DNA from: DATDSR01 sp038062165
GTDB lineage: Bacteria; Patescibacteriota; Minisyncoccia; Phycocordibacterales; DATDSR01
Reading direction: 5' to 3'
NCBI GenBank assembly: GCA_038062165.1
Contig: JBBTXQ010000015.1
Coordinates: 1-18,147 of the forward strand
Length of the DNA: 18,147 nt
In this document: piece after piece, positions 6,670 through 12,286 of the stretch
Layout of the letters: the number at the start of each line of letters is the position of its first letter
Numbering within the stretch: the first letter of the stretch is position 1
Notes under the pieces: generated by a model
Databases searched by the model: none
What the model saw: only the letters and a program-made list of their open reading frames with translations
Told to the model about the DNA's origin: nothing
Program-made: the position numbers and the translations under genes

Positions 6670-7653
6670 TCACAATCCCCCCAAATTCTCAAGCACCTGC
6701 TTAATCTTATGCGTATTCCCATGCCCAAGCAGTCCTCTATATGAATTAACTGTCTCTCGACTCGGATACCATTTTAGGTTACTGCTCAATCTATTTTTTG
6801 TAGTTGTCCTGAGCACACGATGCTTAGAAAAATGCACCCAGCCTAAAAAATCCACACCCGAGGCATAAGTTTGAATGTGTACTTTATTCTCGTGGAGCTT
6901 GAGTTTTAGGTCAGCGCTAAGAAAGTTCTCTATTTTTGATAGCAGTTGCTCAAGCTCATGTTTATCCTGCGAAAAAAGAACAAAGTCGTCAGAATAACGA
7001 ATGTAATGTTTGACTCTTAGTTCTTGCTTCACAAACATATCAAATTCGTGCATATAAATATTGCCAAAGAGTTGCGAGGTTAGATTACCCAAGGGCAAGC
7101 CCTTGCCAGTTTCTCCCGAATCAAAACTGTCAATCACTTGGTCGCACAGCCATAGCAAATCCTGATCATAAATATGCCGAGCAAGAATCTCTTTCAGTCT
7201 TGCATGATCGATACTTGCGAAGAATTTCTTGACGTCGCACTTCAGTATCCATACTGCGCGGGTGTGGTTCTTGGAAACCTGACCGGCAAACTTCTTGAAT
7301 CGCTCAATTGCCTTGTGTGGCCCCTTACCCTTGCGGCAAGAGTACGAGTCATGGATAAATCGAAAATGAAAATGCCAGTACAAAGTATCGTAGATAAGTC
7401 TATGAACTATCTTGTCAGTAACCGGAGCATTATGAATTACTCGAGGTTTTGGATCAGCAACCTTGAACATGTCATATCCGCCATGCAAGTACTTTTTGCT
7501 CGCCAATAGCTGATGAATACCAGCGAGATTATCCCCTAGGTTGAGCTCGAATTCTCGTACAACTCTCTTGCTAGTCTTGCCACGTCTGAAACGGAACCAG
7601 GACATAAGCAAGTTCTCTATATTAATGATAGAATCGTATTTATGAGTGAACAT
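6670..7653 (-). CDS. Diversity-generating retroelement reverse transcriptase
   Basis: 327 residues from the ATG at 7653 (MFTHKYDSIINIENLL). The 15 upstream in-frame codons are translated hairpin and G-tract and are left out. It copies the TR RNA into cDNA with errors at adenines, and the cDNA replaces the VR. Motifs: KCDVKKFFASIDH with catalytic Asp at 140; GLPLGNLTSQLFGNIYM with Ser-Gln at 193-194, the DGR-type replacement for the Ser-Pro of other bacterial RTs; YIRYSDDFVLFS with catalytic Asp222-Asp223; and VDFLGW at 267-272. No maturase, RNase H or integrase domain follows, and the length is normal for DGR RTs. It is on the same strand as TR and target, and opposite to avd. It ends 15 bases before rplS. 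Confidence 0.95.
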   Translation of the reverse strand: MFTHKYDSIINIENLLMSWFRFRRGKTSKRVVREFELNLGDNLAGIHQLLASKKYLHGGYDMFKVADPKPRVIHNAPVTDKIVHRLIYDTLYWHFHFRFIHDSYSCRKGKGPHKAIERFKKFAGQVSKNHTRAVWILKCDVKKFFASIDHARLKEILARHIYDQDLLWLCDQVIDSFDSGETGKGLPLGNLTSQLFGNIYMHEFDMFVKQELRVKHYIRYSDDFVLFSQDKHELEQLLSKIENFLSADLKLKLHENKVHIQTYASGVDFLGWVHFSKHRVLRTTTKNRLSSNLKWYPSRETVNSYRGLLGHGNTHKIKQVLENLGGL

Positions 7654-8041
7654 AGCATTTCTGCCCCCCCCACAAGCACCGAAGGTGCTTGTGAACACAA
7701 AGGCCGCTTACGCATTGTGGCACAAGTATCTTGTAAATCTGAAACGCATTGATCGTTATACGATTGGAACGAAGATTGATGAGACATTTCTTGAGTTGCT
7801 AGAATTTATTTTCCGGTCTTGTTTCGCATACGATAAATTTGAGAAGGTGGCAATGATATCGAGCGCCATTGGCAAAAGTGACCTGGTTAAGTTCGAGCTT
7901 CAAATTGCTTGGGAAACTGACGTGATTGAGAATAAAATATACGGCCAACTTATTCTCCACCTAGAACACATCGGCCGCATGTTGGGAGGCTGGAAGAAAA
8001 GTGCGGGAGAAAAAACTCATCCCACCCACACAAACAAGTGA
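7646..8041 (+). CDS. avd: DGR accessory variability determinant (Avd-like four-helix protein)
   Basis: About 131 residues on the plus strand, opposite to the RT. Avd proteins are basic pentameric four-helix bundles that bind the DGR RT and RNA and are needed for mutagenic cDNA synthesis. Seen here: NTKAAYALWHKYLVN, RYTIGTKIDETFLELLEFIF, KSDLVKFELQIAWE and the diagnostic C-terminal IGRMLGGWKK. The start is uncertain: GTG at 7646 in the same frame, or ATG at 7642 one frame off. The C8 tract at 7664-7671 lies between; with seven C the ATG frame would enter the avd frame as MSEHSISAPPQAPKVLV. A GTG at 7691, within the hairpin arm, is a third option. The 5' end overlaps the RT start. The stop lies 27 bases from the TR. 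Confidence 0.88.
   Translation: MNIAFLPPPQAPKVLVNTKAAYALWHKYLVNLKRIDRYTIGTKIDETFLELLEFIFRSCFAYDKFEKVAMISSAIGKSDLVKFELQIAWETDVIENKIYGQLILHLEHIGRMLGGWKKSAGEKTHPTHTNK
7664..7693. repeat. C8 tract and perfect 10-bp hairpin between avd and RT starts
   Basis: Eight C at 7664-7671, then cacaagcacc (7671-7680) pairing with ggtgcttgtg (7684-7693) around gaa. On the minus strand this is a hairpin followed by G8, 17 bases upstream of the RT start codon. On the plus strand it lies in the first codons of avd. It could act in slippage, translation control or RNA processing, or mark an unreliable sequence position. Confidence 0.6.
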
Positions 8042-8068
8042 TCGAGTGGGACAAGAAATAGATAGGTG

Positions 8069-8184
8069 GCAGAAGAGCACGAGGATGTAGTTGTCGTTCC
8101 AGGGGTTCTCGAAGTTGCCGTAGTCGAACCTGAAGCCATCCGAGTTGCGGTTCACGTTCGGGACCCTGTGGTAGTCACCGACCA
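8069..8184 (-). repeat. DGR template repeat (TR)
   Basis: 116 bases matching VR 8562-8677 (constant offset 493). Read in the sense (minus) direction it has 26 adenines; 14 are changed in the VR (eight to G, six to T, none to C), and all 90 other positions are identical. At both ends the match breaks at a non-adenine (8068 and 8185). The TR has seven AAC codons, which can vary widely without ever giving a stop, and all seven are changed in the VR. The 23 bases 8069-8091 are invariant and form the likely IMH-equivalent. As a TR it should be transcribed on the minus strand as RNA. It is not a gene: an in-frame TAG stands a few bases upstream and no further similarity to the target exists. Confidence 0.95.
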
Positions 8185-8451
8185 ACCCCACTCGCTAGTG
8201 TACGATGCGCCATCTATACCACCGAGAGCAGCACCGGCCACTCTCTGAATTTTATTCGGGATCTTATCCCCCAGCACATCGCACCGACTTATTTATTTTT
8301 TCATATCAAGCTGTTCTCGCTTGCAAGATTTTCCAACCCAGCAAGCCCTCACGATTCTTGAAACGAGATTTCGACCACTGGAAACCGGAAATAATTATTG
8401 CCAACCGCCAGTGCATCTACTCTCCGCATTTAGTTTAACATAAAATGGTAC
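8185..8451. other. Non-coding spacer between target gene terminator and TR
   Basis: Part of a 332-base stretch (8185-8516) with no believable gene. It is AT-richer than the TR and target and shows no likeness to the target's upstream part. A small hairpin gggat/atccc lies at 8258-8270. Because TR RNA must be transcribed on the minus strand, a promoter may lie here, but I could not identify a convincing -35/-10 pair; otherwise the RNA comes by read-through from the target gene. Confidence 0.5.
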
Positions 8452-8482
8452 GGCTCCGATTTCCTTGCAGGAAACCGGAGCC
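8452..8482 (-). terminator. Long hairpin downstream of the DGR target gene
   Basis: ggctccg (8452-8458) pairs with cggagcc (8476-8482). After one A/C mismatch, tttcct (8460-8465) pairs with aggaaa (8469-8474) around tgc: 13 pairs in all. On the minus strand CATTTTATG follows, a modest U-run. It lies 34 bases past the target stop. It is probably a terminator; being about 80 bases beyond the VR, it could also be a structure used in retrohoming. Confidence 0.6.
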
Positions 8483-8516
8483 GAAGTGTCTGAAAGCCTG
8501 GGACCTAGTCGAGTGG

Positions 8517-9248
8517 CTAAGCGCCCGAGGACTCGGTCGCCACGCCATTGGCGGGCGAGTCGCAGAAGAGCACGAGGATGTAGTAGTCGCTCCAGGGGAA
8601 CTCGAAGTAGCCGCAGACGAACCTGAAGCCATCCGAGCTGCGGCACACGCCCGGGACCCTGTGGCAGCCACCGACCAGGGGCAGGCGATCCTTCTCGTCG
8701 AAGGAGAGGGCCCACTTGTTGACGGGTAGCTCGTCACGCTTCTGCTCCCAGTGCATGGCCGTACCCTGGGCGCCGGTCTTGTGGGCTCGCTCATGGGCGT
8801 AGACTTCGAGGCACTGCTTGGAACTGACCTGGCATAGGATACTGTACTGCTTGATCAGGTACGTCCGGCCAGGCACAAGCATGTGCGACGGATTCGGGTA
8901 GTTGAGGTCAGTGATTGCCTCGTGGTACCCGTATCGGAACTCCGCCTTGTGTGCCTCACGGAATCGGTCGAGGTAGCCCGCGTGGACGTAGTCGGCGGGG
9001 ACGGTCAGCGGGTACTGCTTGAGGAGCTGGAATCCTGCGGGAATGGTCGGGATCCGCGAGCACTGCCGGATCAGCTTGTCGAGCCCGTCCGAGAAGGATG
9101 GGTTCTCGTTGAGGTACTGCTGGCGTTCGGGCTCGAGATCCACTCCTGCGTACTTGTGACAAAAGATCTCGACCGCACGGGCAGCCTGCGGGTATACCTC
9201 TAACAGCGACGTGAGCAACGCGAAGGTGCTATTATTTGACGTCGGCAT
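8517..9248 (-). CDS. DGR variable target protein (VR in C-terminal domain)
   Basis: 243 residues from the ATG at 9248, preceded by AAAGGAG with 7-base spacing. No signal peptide or membrane helix is seen, so it is probably cytoplasmic. Residues 191-229 are encoded by the VR; 11 of them differ from the TR version (194, 195, 200, 202, 204, 211, 212, 214, 217, 220, 222), giving among others three cysteines and aromatic residues. The segments HMLVPGRTYLIKQY, VSSKQCLEVY, LPVNKWALSFDEKDRLP and GCHRVPGV..SDGFRF recall a large CPR protein family with a C-type-lectin-like end as I remember it; the fold is inferred, not shown. Fourteen residues (DSPANGVATESSGA) follow the VR. The gene is GC-rich and ends before a strong hairpin, unlike the AT-rich genes around it. 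The ligand is unknown. Confidence 0.92.
   Translation of the reverse strand: MPTSNNSTFALLTSLLEVYPQAARAVEIFCHKYAGVDLEPERQQYLNENPSFSDGLDKLIRQCSRIPTIPAGFQLLKQYPLTVPADYVHAGYLDRFREAHKAEFRYGYHEAITDLNYPNPSHMLVPGRTYLIKQYSILCQVSSKQCLEVYAHERAHKTGAQGTAMHWEQKRDELPVNKWALSFDEKDRLPLVGGCHRVPGVCRSSDGFRFVCGYFEFPWSDYYILVLFCDSPANGVATESSGA
8543..8553. repeat. Short GC hairpin just past the 3' end of the VR
   Basis: cgcc/ggcg with loop att, 8 bases beyond the VR end at 8562, followed by a second weak palindrome CCGAGGACTCGG at 8525-8536. In the Bordetella phage DGR a hairpin shortly after the IMH raises homing efficiency. The position is comparable here but the stems are only 4-5 pairs, so this is tentative. Confidence 0.3.
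8562..8677 (-). repeat. DGR variable repeat (VR) within the target gene
   Basis: 116-bp imperfect copy of the TR, in the same orientation. All 14 differences fall on TR adenines. The first 23 plus-strand bases (8562-8584), which are the 3' end in the sense direction, are identical to the TR including three unmutated adenines, marking the initiation side of mutagenic homing. It covers residues 191-229 of the target protein and stays in frame with no stop codon. Confidence 0.95.
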
Positions 9249-9255
9249 CGTCGTA

Positions 9256-9262
9256 CTCCTTT
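9256..9262 (-). promoter_or_regulatory. Strong Shine-Dalgarno sequence of the DGR target gene
   Basis: AAAGGAG on the minus strand, 7 bases before the ATG at 9248. Upstream, at 9272-9280 and 9284-9292, the 9-base word gtgttcagt is repeated with a 12-base period; its role is unknown. Confidence 0.65.
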
Positions 9263-9374
9263 CTCTTTTTTGTGTTCAGTTTAGTGTTCAGTCCTGGATC
9301 CGCCAGGTCGGGTACAAGGGTTTGAAAGCCTCTAAATATAGACTTTTCGACCTTGCCAATCTGGGTCAAGTGTA

Positions 9375-10121
9375 TCATAGTTTGACTAGGAAGTCAAGCG
9401 CTTTTTTGAAGTCTGCAGGCAACTCGCTTTCGAATAACTTTTGTTTACCAGAGGGCAGAGTCATGCTCAACTTGGCTGCGTGGAGAGCATGGCGGGTTAA
9501 GGGAACTGGGCAGATCCTGCCGTGAGCATACAGGCTGTCGCATGCTACGGGGTGGCTGATAGACTTCATGTGGGCTCTAATCTGGTGCGTGCGGCCGGTT
9601 TCGGGTCGTACATATATAAGGGTGTACTTGTGGCCCGTGCTATCTGTAAGGCGTTCGCGTACTTCCCAGACTGTGCGCGCATCTCGCATCTTGCCCCCAG
9701 CTTCTAGAGTTGCTTCACGCTGTCTAAAATCTTTTTTACTCTTGCCTATGGGCGTGTCTATCACCCCGGAATCTGTCTCAATATGGCCATATACTAGAGC
9801 AATATATTCTTTCTTAACTCTATGATTCTTAAACTCGCTCCTTAAGTAATCAAAAGCTTTTGGTGTCTTGGCAATAATTATTAATCCCGATGTATCTCTA
9901 TCAAGCCTATGAACGATTCCAGGTCTTGGAACAACTAGTACCTGACCACTAGTACCTAGTACCTTTGTCTCAAATGGCTCGCCTACTTTTTCTAGTTCTG
10001 GATAATGTTCAAGAATCCAATCACTCAACGTAGACTCTTGGGTGCGACCATCACCATGCACCACTAGCCCAGCCGGTTTATCGAGTACAAGTACATCCGC
10101 ATCTTCGTAAATAATTTTCAC
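9375..10121 (-). CDS. RluD-family RNA pseudouridine synthase
   Basis: 248 residues from a GTG at 10121 that overlaps the previous stop (GTGA). These enzymes convert uridine to pseudouridine in rRNA or tRNA. Motifs: DADVLVLDKPAGLVVH; PGIVHRLDRDTSGLIIIAKT with the catalytic Asp in HRLDRDTSG; KEYIALVYG; GVIDTPIGKSKKD; and the C-terminal PETGRTHQIRAHM and PVACDSLYA. No N-terminal S4 domain is present. Between VGEPFE and RPGIVHRLD there are extra residues (TKVLGTSGQVLVVP) encoded by three imperfect copies of agtacct near 9936-9964, a repeat expansion. Which RNA position it modifies cannot be told. The coupled gene upstream is of unknown function. Confidence 0.92.
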   Translation of the reverse strand: MKIIYEDADVLVLDKPAGLVVHGDGRTQESTLSDWILEHYPELEKVGEPFETKVLGTSGQVLVVPRPGIVHRLDRDTSGLIIIAKTPKAFDYLRSEFKNHRVKKEYIALVYGHIETDSGVIDTPIGKSKKDFRQREATLEAGGKMRDARTVWEVRERLTDSTGHKYTLIYVRPETGRTHQIRAHMKSISHPVACDSLYAHGRICPVPLTRHALHAAKLSMTLPSGKQKLFESELPADFKKALDFLVKL

Positions 10122-10495
10122 ATTTTTCGATCTTCTAGAATTTTATTCACTATCGCTTGGATACGCGGATCTAGAATTTCTACACCATCTTTACCCATAT
10201 CAACAGAATCTAACAAATTACAAAACTCTGAAGCTGCTAACTTCTCTCCATCTGTGGGGAAGGAGTTGCGAATATTGATCACTTGATCTATCCAGTTATA
10301 GATCTCTTCGAAATCTCGCCAATACTTCCCTTCTTCTAGTCGATGCTGTGTCTCTAGAAGGAACCTGGTGATAAGAAATTCTCTCGTGTCTGCAATTTCC
10401 TTCTCTCTCTTCTTGGCTTCGGCAAGAGAAGGGCCATCGCCTCCTAAAATATCTCCGAAAACTTCCCGGGCTGTTGGTTTTTTGTTTTCATTCAC
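10118..10495 (-). CDS. Unknown helical protein coupled to the pseudouridine synthase gene
   Basis: 125 residues from a GTG at 10495 (MNENKKPTAREVFGDILGG). The frame is open 15 codons further to an ATG at 10540, but those codons lie inside the tRNA-like sequence at 10504-10576. If that tRNA is dead, the longer form is possible. The protein is charged and mostly helical: AEAKKREKEIADTREFLITRFLLETQHRLEEGKYW, then EEIYNWIDQVINIRNSFP, and the C-terminal DPRIQAIVNKILEDRKM. No family is recognised. Its TGA overlaps the GTG start of the pseudouridine synthase, so the two are made together. Confidence 0.65.
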   Translation of the reverse strand: MNENKKPTAREVFGDILGGDGPSLAEAKKREKEIADTREFLITRFLLETQHRLEEGKYWRDFEEIYNWIDQVINIRNSFPTDGEKLAASEFCNLLDSVDMGKDGVEILDPRIQAIVNKILEDRKM

Positions 10496-10503
10496 ATGTT
10501 TTA

Positions 10504-10576
10504 TGGGCGCTCGAGGACTTGAATCTGAAACTACATCCATGTAAACGAAGCGCTCTGCCGATTGAGCTATCCGCCC
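10504..10576 (-). tRNA. Degenerate tRNA-Val(UAC)-like sequence, probable pseudogene
   Basis: 73 bases in perfect tRNA register: D arm GCTC/GAGC, anticodon loop TTTACAT (anticodon TAC), T loop TTCAAGT, A73. But pairs are broken in three of four stems: G6-G67 and A7-A66 in the acceptor, T28-T42 and G31-G39 in the anticodon stem, C50-C64 and A53-C61 in the T stem. The 5' part (GGGCGG) and 3' part (AGCGCCC) look like halves of two different tRNAs, and the 3' end matches that of tRNA-Val at 11402-11474. An intact tRNA-Val with the same anticodon is 0.8 kb away. Confidence 0.6.
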
Positions 10577-10600
10577 GTGCCTACGATAATACCATAATTA

Positions 10601-10606
10601 TATAAT
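10601..10606 (+). promoter_or_regulatory. Possible -10 element (TATAAT)
   Basis: A perfect TATAAT in an AT-rich gap between divergent units (tRNA-like sequence on minus, HTH gene on plus). No good -35 stands at the usual distance on the plus strand. On the minus strand TTGGTT and TATTAT with 17-base spacing could serve the tRNA-like sequence. Confidence 0.3.
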
Positions 10607-10648
10607 CGAACCAAGACAAGAGCTTTTGTGATATACTTATGTATATTT

Positions 10649-11320
10649 ATGAAATCAAAGGAAAAGGTACATGCACTGAAACTAAGGCGGGCTGGCAAAT
10701 CTTACAGCAATATTTTAAAAACGGTCAGAGTTTCCAAAAGCACCTTAAGCCTGTGGCTTAGAGATGTACCGCTGAGCAAAATAAGTCGGGACAAAATACT
10801 TAGGGGACTTGAAAAAGCTCGAAAACAGAGCGCCAAATCAAAAAAGGAACAAAGACTTAGCGCTATTGGGGAAGCAAAGGAGAAGGCCTCGACTGAATTC
10901 CCAATACTGTATCAAAAACCACTGTTTTTGGTTGGCCTATCCTTGTATTGGGCTGAAGGTGACAAAAATTCACAGGAACGGGTTAAATTTACAAACTCCG
11001 ATCCAAGATTAATATCTATTATGATGATGTGGTTTAGGGATATCTGTGGTATTAGTCAAGAAAAATTTAGAATTGCGCTACATATACATAGTTTACAAAT
11101 TAATAAGGAAGTGTTAGCTTTCTGGAGCAAAATTACGGACATACCAAGAGGTCAGTTTCAGAAGCCATACATAAAGAAAACATCTCTTGGTTACAGAAGA
11201 AATCCCTTATACAATGGTACATGCTCGATAGTAATTCATTCTAGGCAACTCTTTCGAAAAATAATGGCTTGGGAGAATATACTGTCTGAGAGTTTCGAAG
11301 GGACCGCAAAGTCCCCGTAG
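10649..11320 (+). CDS. HTH protein with homing-endonuclease-like domain
   Basis: About 223 residues from the ATG at 10649 (MKSKEKVHALKLRRAGKS); a start at 10628 is also open. Residues 1-45 form a resolvase-type helix-turn-helix (KLRRAGKSYSNILKTV, then VSKSTLSLWLRD). A basic linker follows, then LFLVGLSLYWAEGDKNS, FTNSDPRLISIMMMWF, FRIALHIH and PYIKKTSLGYRRN. GLSLYWAEGDK and the later FTNSDP strand recall the LAGLIDADG-like fold (compare GxYxxDG in homing enzymes), but the catalytic acid is not certain. It is alone on the plus strand, between the tRNA-like sequence and tRNA-Arg. Its stop TAG (11318-11320) lies inside tRNA-Arg. Either a regulator or a tRNA-associated mobile gene. Confidence 0.75.
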   Translation: MKSKEKVHALKLRRAGKSYSNILKTVRVSKSTLSLWLRDVPLSKISRDKILRGLEKARKQSAKSKKEQRLSAIGEAKEKASTEFPILYQKPLFLVGLSLYWAEGDKNSQERVKFTNSDPRLISIMMMWFRDICGISQEKFRIALHIHSLQINKEVLAFWSKITDIPRGQFQKPYIKKTSLGYRRNPLYNGTCSIVIHSRQLFRKIMAWENILSESFEGTAKSP

Positions 11321-11382
11321 TTCAATGGATAGAACAGGAGACTTCTAATCTCCTAATGCAGGTTCGATTCCTGCCGGGGGCA
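11311..11382 (+). tRNA. tRNA-Arg(UCU)
   Basis: 72 bases. Acceptor GTCCCCG/CGGGGGC, D arm GTTC/GAAC, anticodon stem GGAGA/TCTCC around CTTCTAA (anticodon TCT), T loop TTCGATT, discriminator A. Its first 10 bases are also the last codons and stop of the HTH gene. CCA is not encoded. Confidence 0.95.
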
Positions 11383-11401
11383 TATGCTAGAGTAGAGGCG
11401 C

Positions 11402-11474
11402 GGGCGCTTAGCTCAGTTGGTAGAGCAACTGCTTTACACGCAGTAGGTCCGGGGTTCGAGCCCTCGAGCGCCCA
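11402..11474 (+). tRNA. tRNA-Val(UAC)
   Basis: 73 bases. Acceptor GGGCGCT/AGCGCCC, D arm GCTC/GAGC, anticodon stem CTGC/GCAG around TTTACAC (anticodon TAC), T stem GGGG/CCCT-type with loop TTCGAGC, A73. All stems pair well. It lies 19 bases after tRNA-Arg, probably in one transcript. Confidence 0.94.
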
Positions 11475-11484
11475 TAAATTTGAT

Positions 11485-11796
11485 TTATCCCGGGTCAACG
11501 GAAGATGGTGGGTTGGCGAGCAGTTTATCGTGGGCCGTTTTCTTTCCGATCAAACTTTCTACAACTCCCCCCAATTCTTTACGTTTGAGGGTAAGCTTCT
11601 GCACTCCGCTGTCCTTGGCAACAGGCACTACGTCAAGTGATGCGTAGAATAAATAATGGGCAATGGCACTTGATAGAACTAATACCACAAAAACGATAAG
11701 GATTAAGTGCCAGTCTCGGTCAGGAGTAATGAAGTCGTCATGCCTCTTGTTGGCGTTCCTCTTGAACAAACCTTTTATGGAAAATTTAATTTTCAT
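11485..11796 (-). CDS. Small single-pass membrane protein at the end of the pilus operon
   Basis: About 103 residues from the ATG at 11796 (MKIKFSIKGLFKRN), which lies inside the end of pilO. The frame is open to 11847, but that part duplicates pilO coding sequence. A basic, hydrophilic N-terminus is followed by one helix, WHLILIVFVVLVLSSAIAHYLF, and a short outside part with TLKRKELGGVVESLIGKK. The position after pilM-pilN-pilO suggests a pilus-assembly partner (in place of PilP), but no PilP lipoprotein signal or domain is seen. The 11-base overlap with pilO indicates coupled translation. Confidence 0.75.
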   Translation of the reverse strand: MKIKFSIKGLFKRNANKRHDDFITPDRDWHLILIVFVVLVLSSAIAHYLFYASLDVVPVAKDSGVQKLTLKRKELGGVVESLIGKKTAHDKLLANPPSSVDPG

Positions 11797-12286
11797 AATA
11801 ACTTTTAAGAGTAAAGTCGTGTCTGCCTTTCCAAATACTGCCTTCACCCGTGGACTCTTTGGTGAACATACTTTTGTCTATGGTCACATAAAAAGGCATT
11901 GTCTCAAGTAGTTTAAGATAATAGTAGTTAGCATAAAATGAGCCGCTCCCTTCCAAGACAACTCTCAAACTTTTGTCCCTCTTCTCGAAGGTGAAAACTT
12001 TGAGACTCACTCCTGCCAGACTGCCAAGATTCTCGACCTGTTCGAGGAAGGCCGCCTCTCCTCCAACGTGAACAAATAGTGACTCGAGTTCTGCTTGTTC
12101 ATTTTCTGTCTCTCTAAGATCTCTGGATGTAGCAGTCACGTAGACTTCTTTTTCATTCTCCTCGGCCAGAGCAAGATAATCGGCGCCCAATTTACTTGCC
12201 TGACCATGAGTATAACCAAAAAGGCCAATCCAAATACCTAGGGCTAGCAAATTTATTATAGATAGCGTAATAATATTTTTCTTCAT
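11786..12286 (-). CDS. pilO: Type IV pilus assembly protein PilO-like
   Basis: 166 residues. Short cytoplasmic N-terminus, one helix (IITLSIINLLALGIWIGLFGY, about 5-25), a helical stretch (ASKLGADYLALAEENEKE, then ETENEQAELESLFV) and a small ferredoxin-like end (VSLKVFTFEK, LRVVLEGSGSFYANYYYLKLLETMPFYV), the plan of PilO, which pairs with PilN in the inner-membrane pilus alignment complex. Sequence likeness to PilO is weak, as usual; the call rests on topology and on position after pilN, with a four-base start/stop overlap (ATGA at 12286). Confidence 0.82.
   Translation of the reverse strand: MKKNIITLSIINLLALGIWIGLFGYTHGQASKLGADYLALAEENEKEVYVTATSRDLRETENEQAELESLFVHVGGEAAFLEQVENLGSLAGVSLKVFTFEKRDKSLRVVLEGSGSFYANYYYLKLLETMPFYVTIDKSMFTKESTGEGSIWKGRHDFTLKSYYEN

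Noticed and set aside
6670..7653. RT belonging to a group II intron, retron or CRISPR-linked RT
   Set aside because: No maturase domain, intron RNA ends, msr/msd or CRISPR array; the Ser-Gln motif and the TR/VR pair are specific to DGRs.
7654..7698. Start of the RT at 7698 (MFTSTFGACGGGRNA)
   Set aside because: The codons translate the hairpin and G8 tract; DGR RTs start close to the IINIENLL-type motif, which fits the ATG at 7653.
7961..8191. Minus-strand frame resembling the end of the target protein, as a truncated paralogue gene
   Set aside because: The likeness covers exactly the 116-base TR, starts and ends sharply, and all differences from the VR are at adenines. It is the DGR template, not a decayed gene.
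8435..8794. Overlapping long frames on both strands over the VR (8435-8794 minus, 8445-8729 plus)
   Set aside because: Off-frame shadows of the GC-rich target gene; Ser/Thr- or Arg-rich low-complexity translations and no RBS.
8885..9203. Plus-strand 106-residue frame over the target gene
   Set aside because: Antisense shadow of a GC-rich gene; Val/Arg-rich with no RBS or family likeness.
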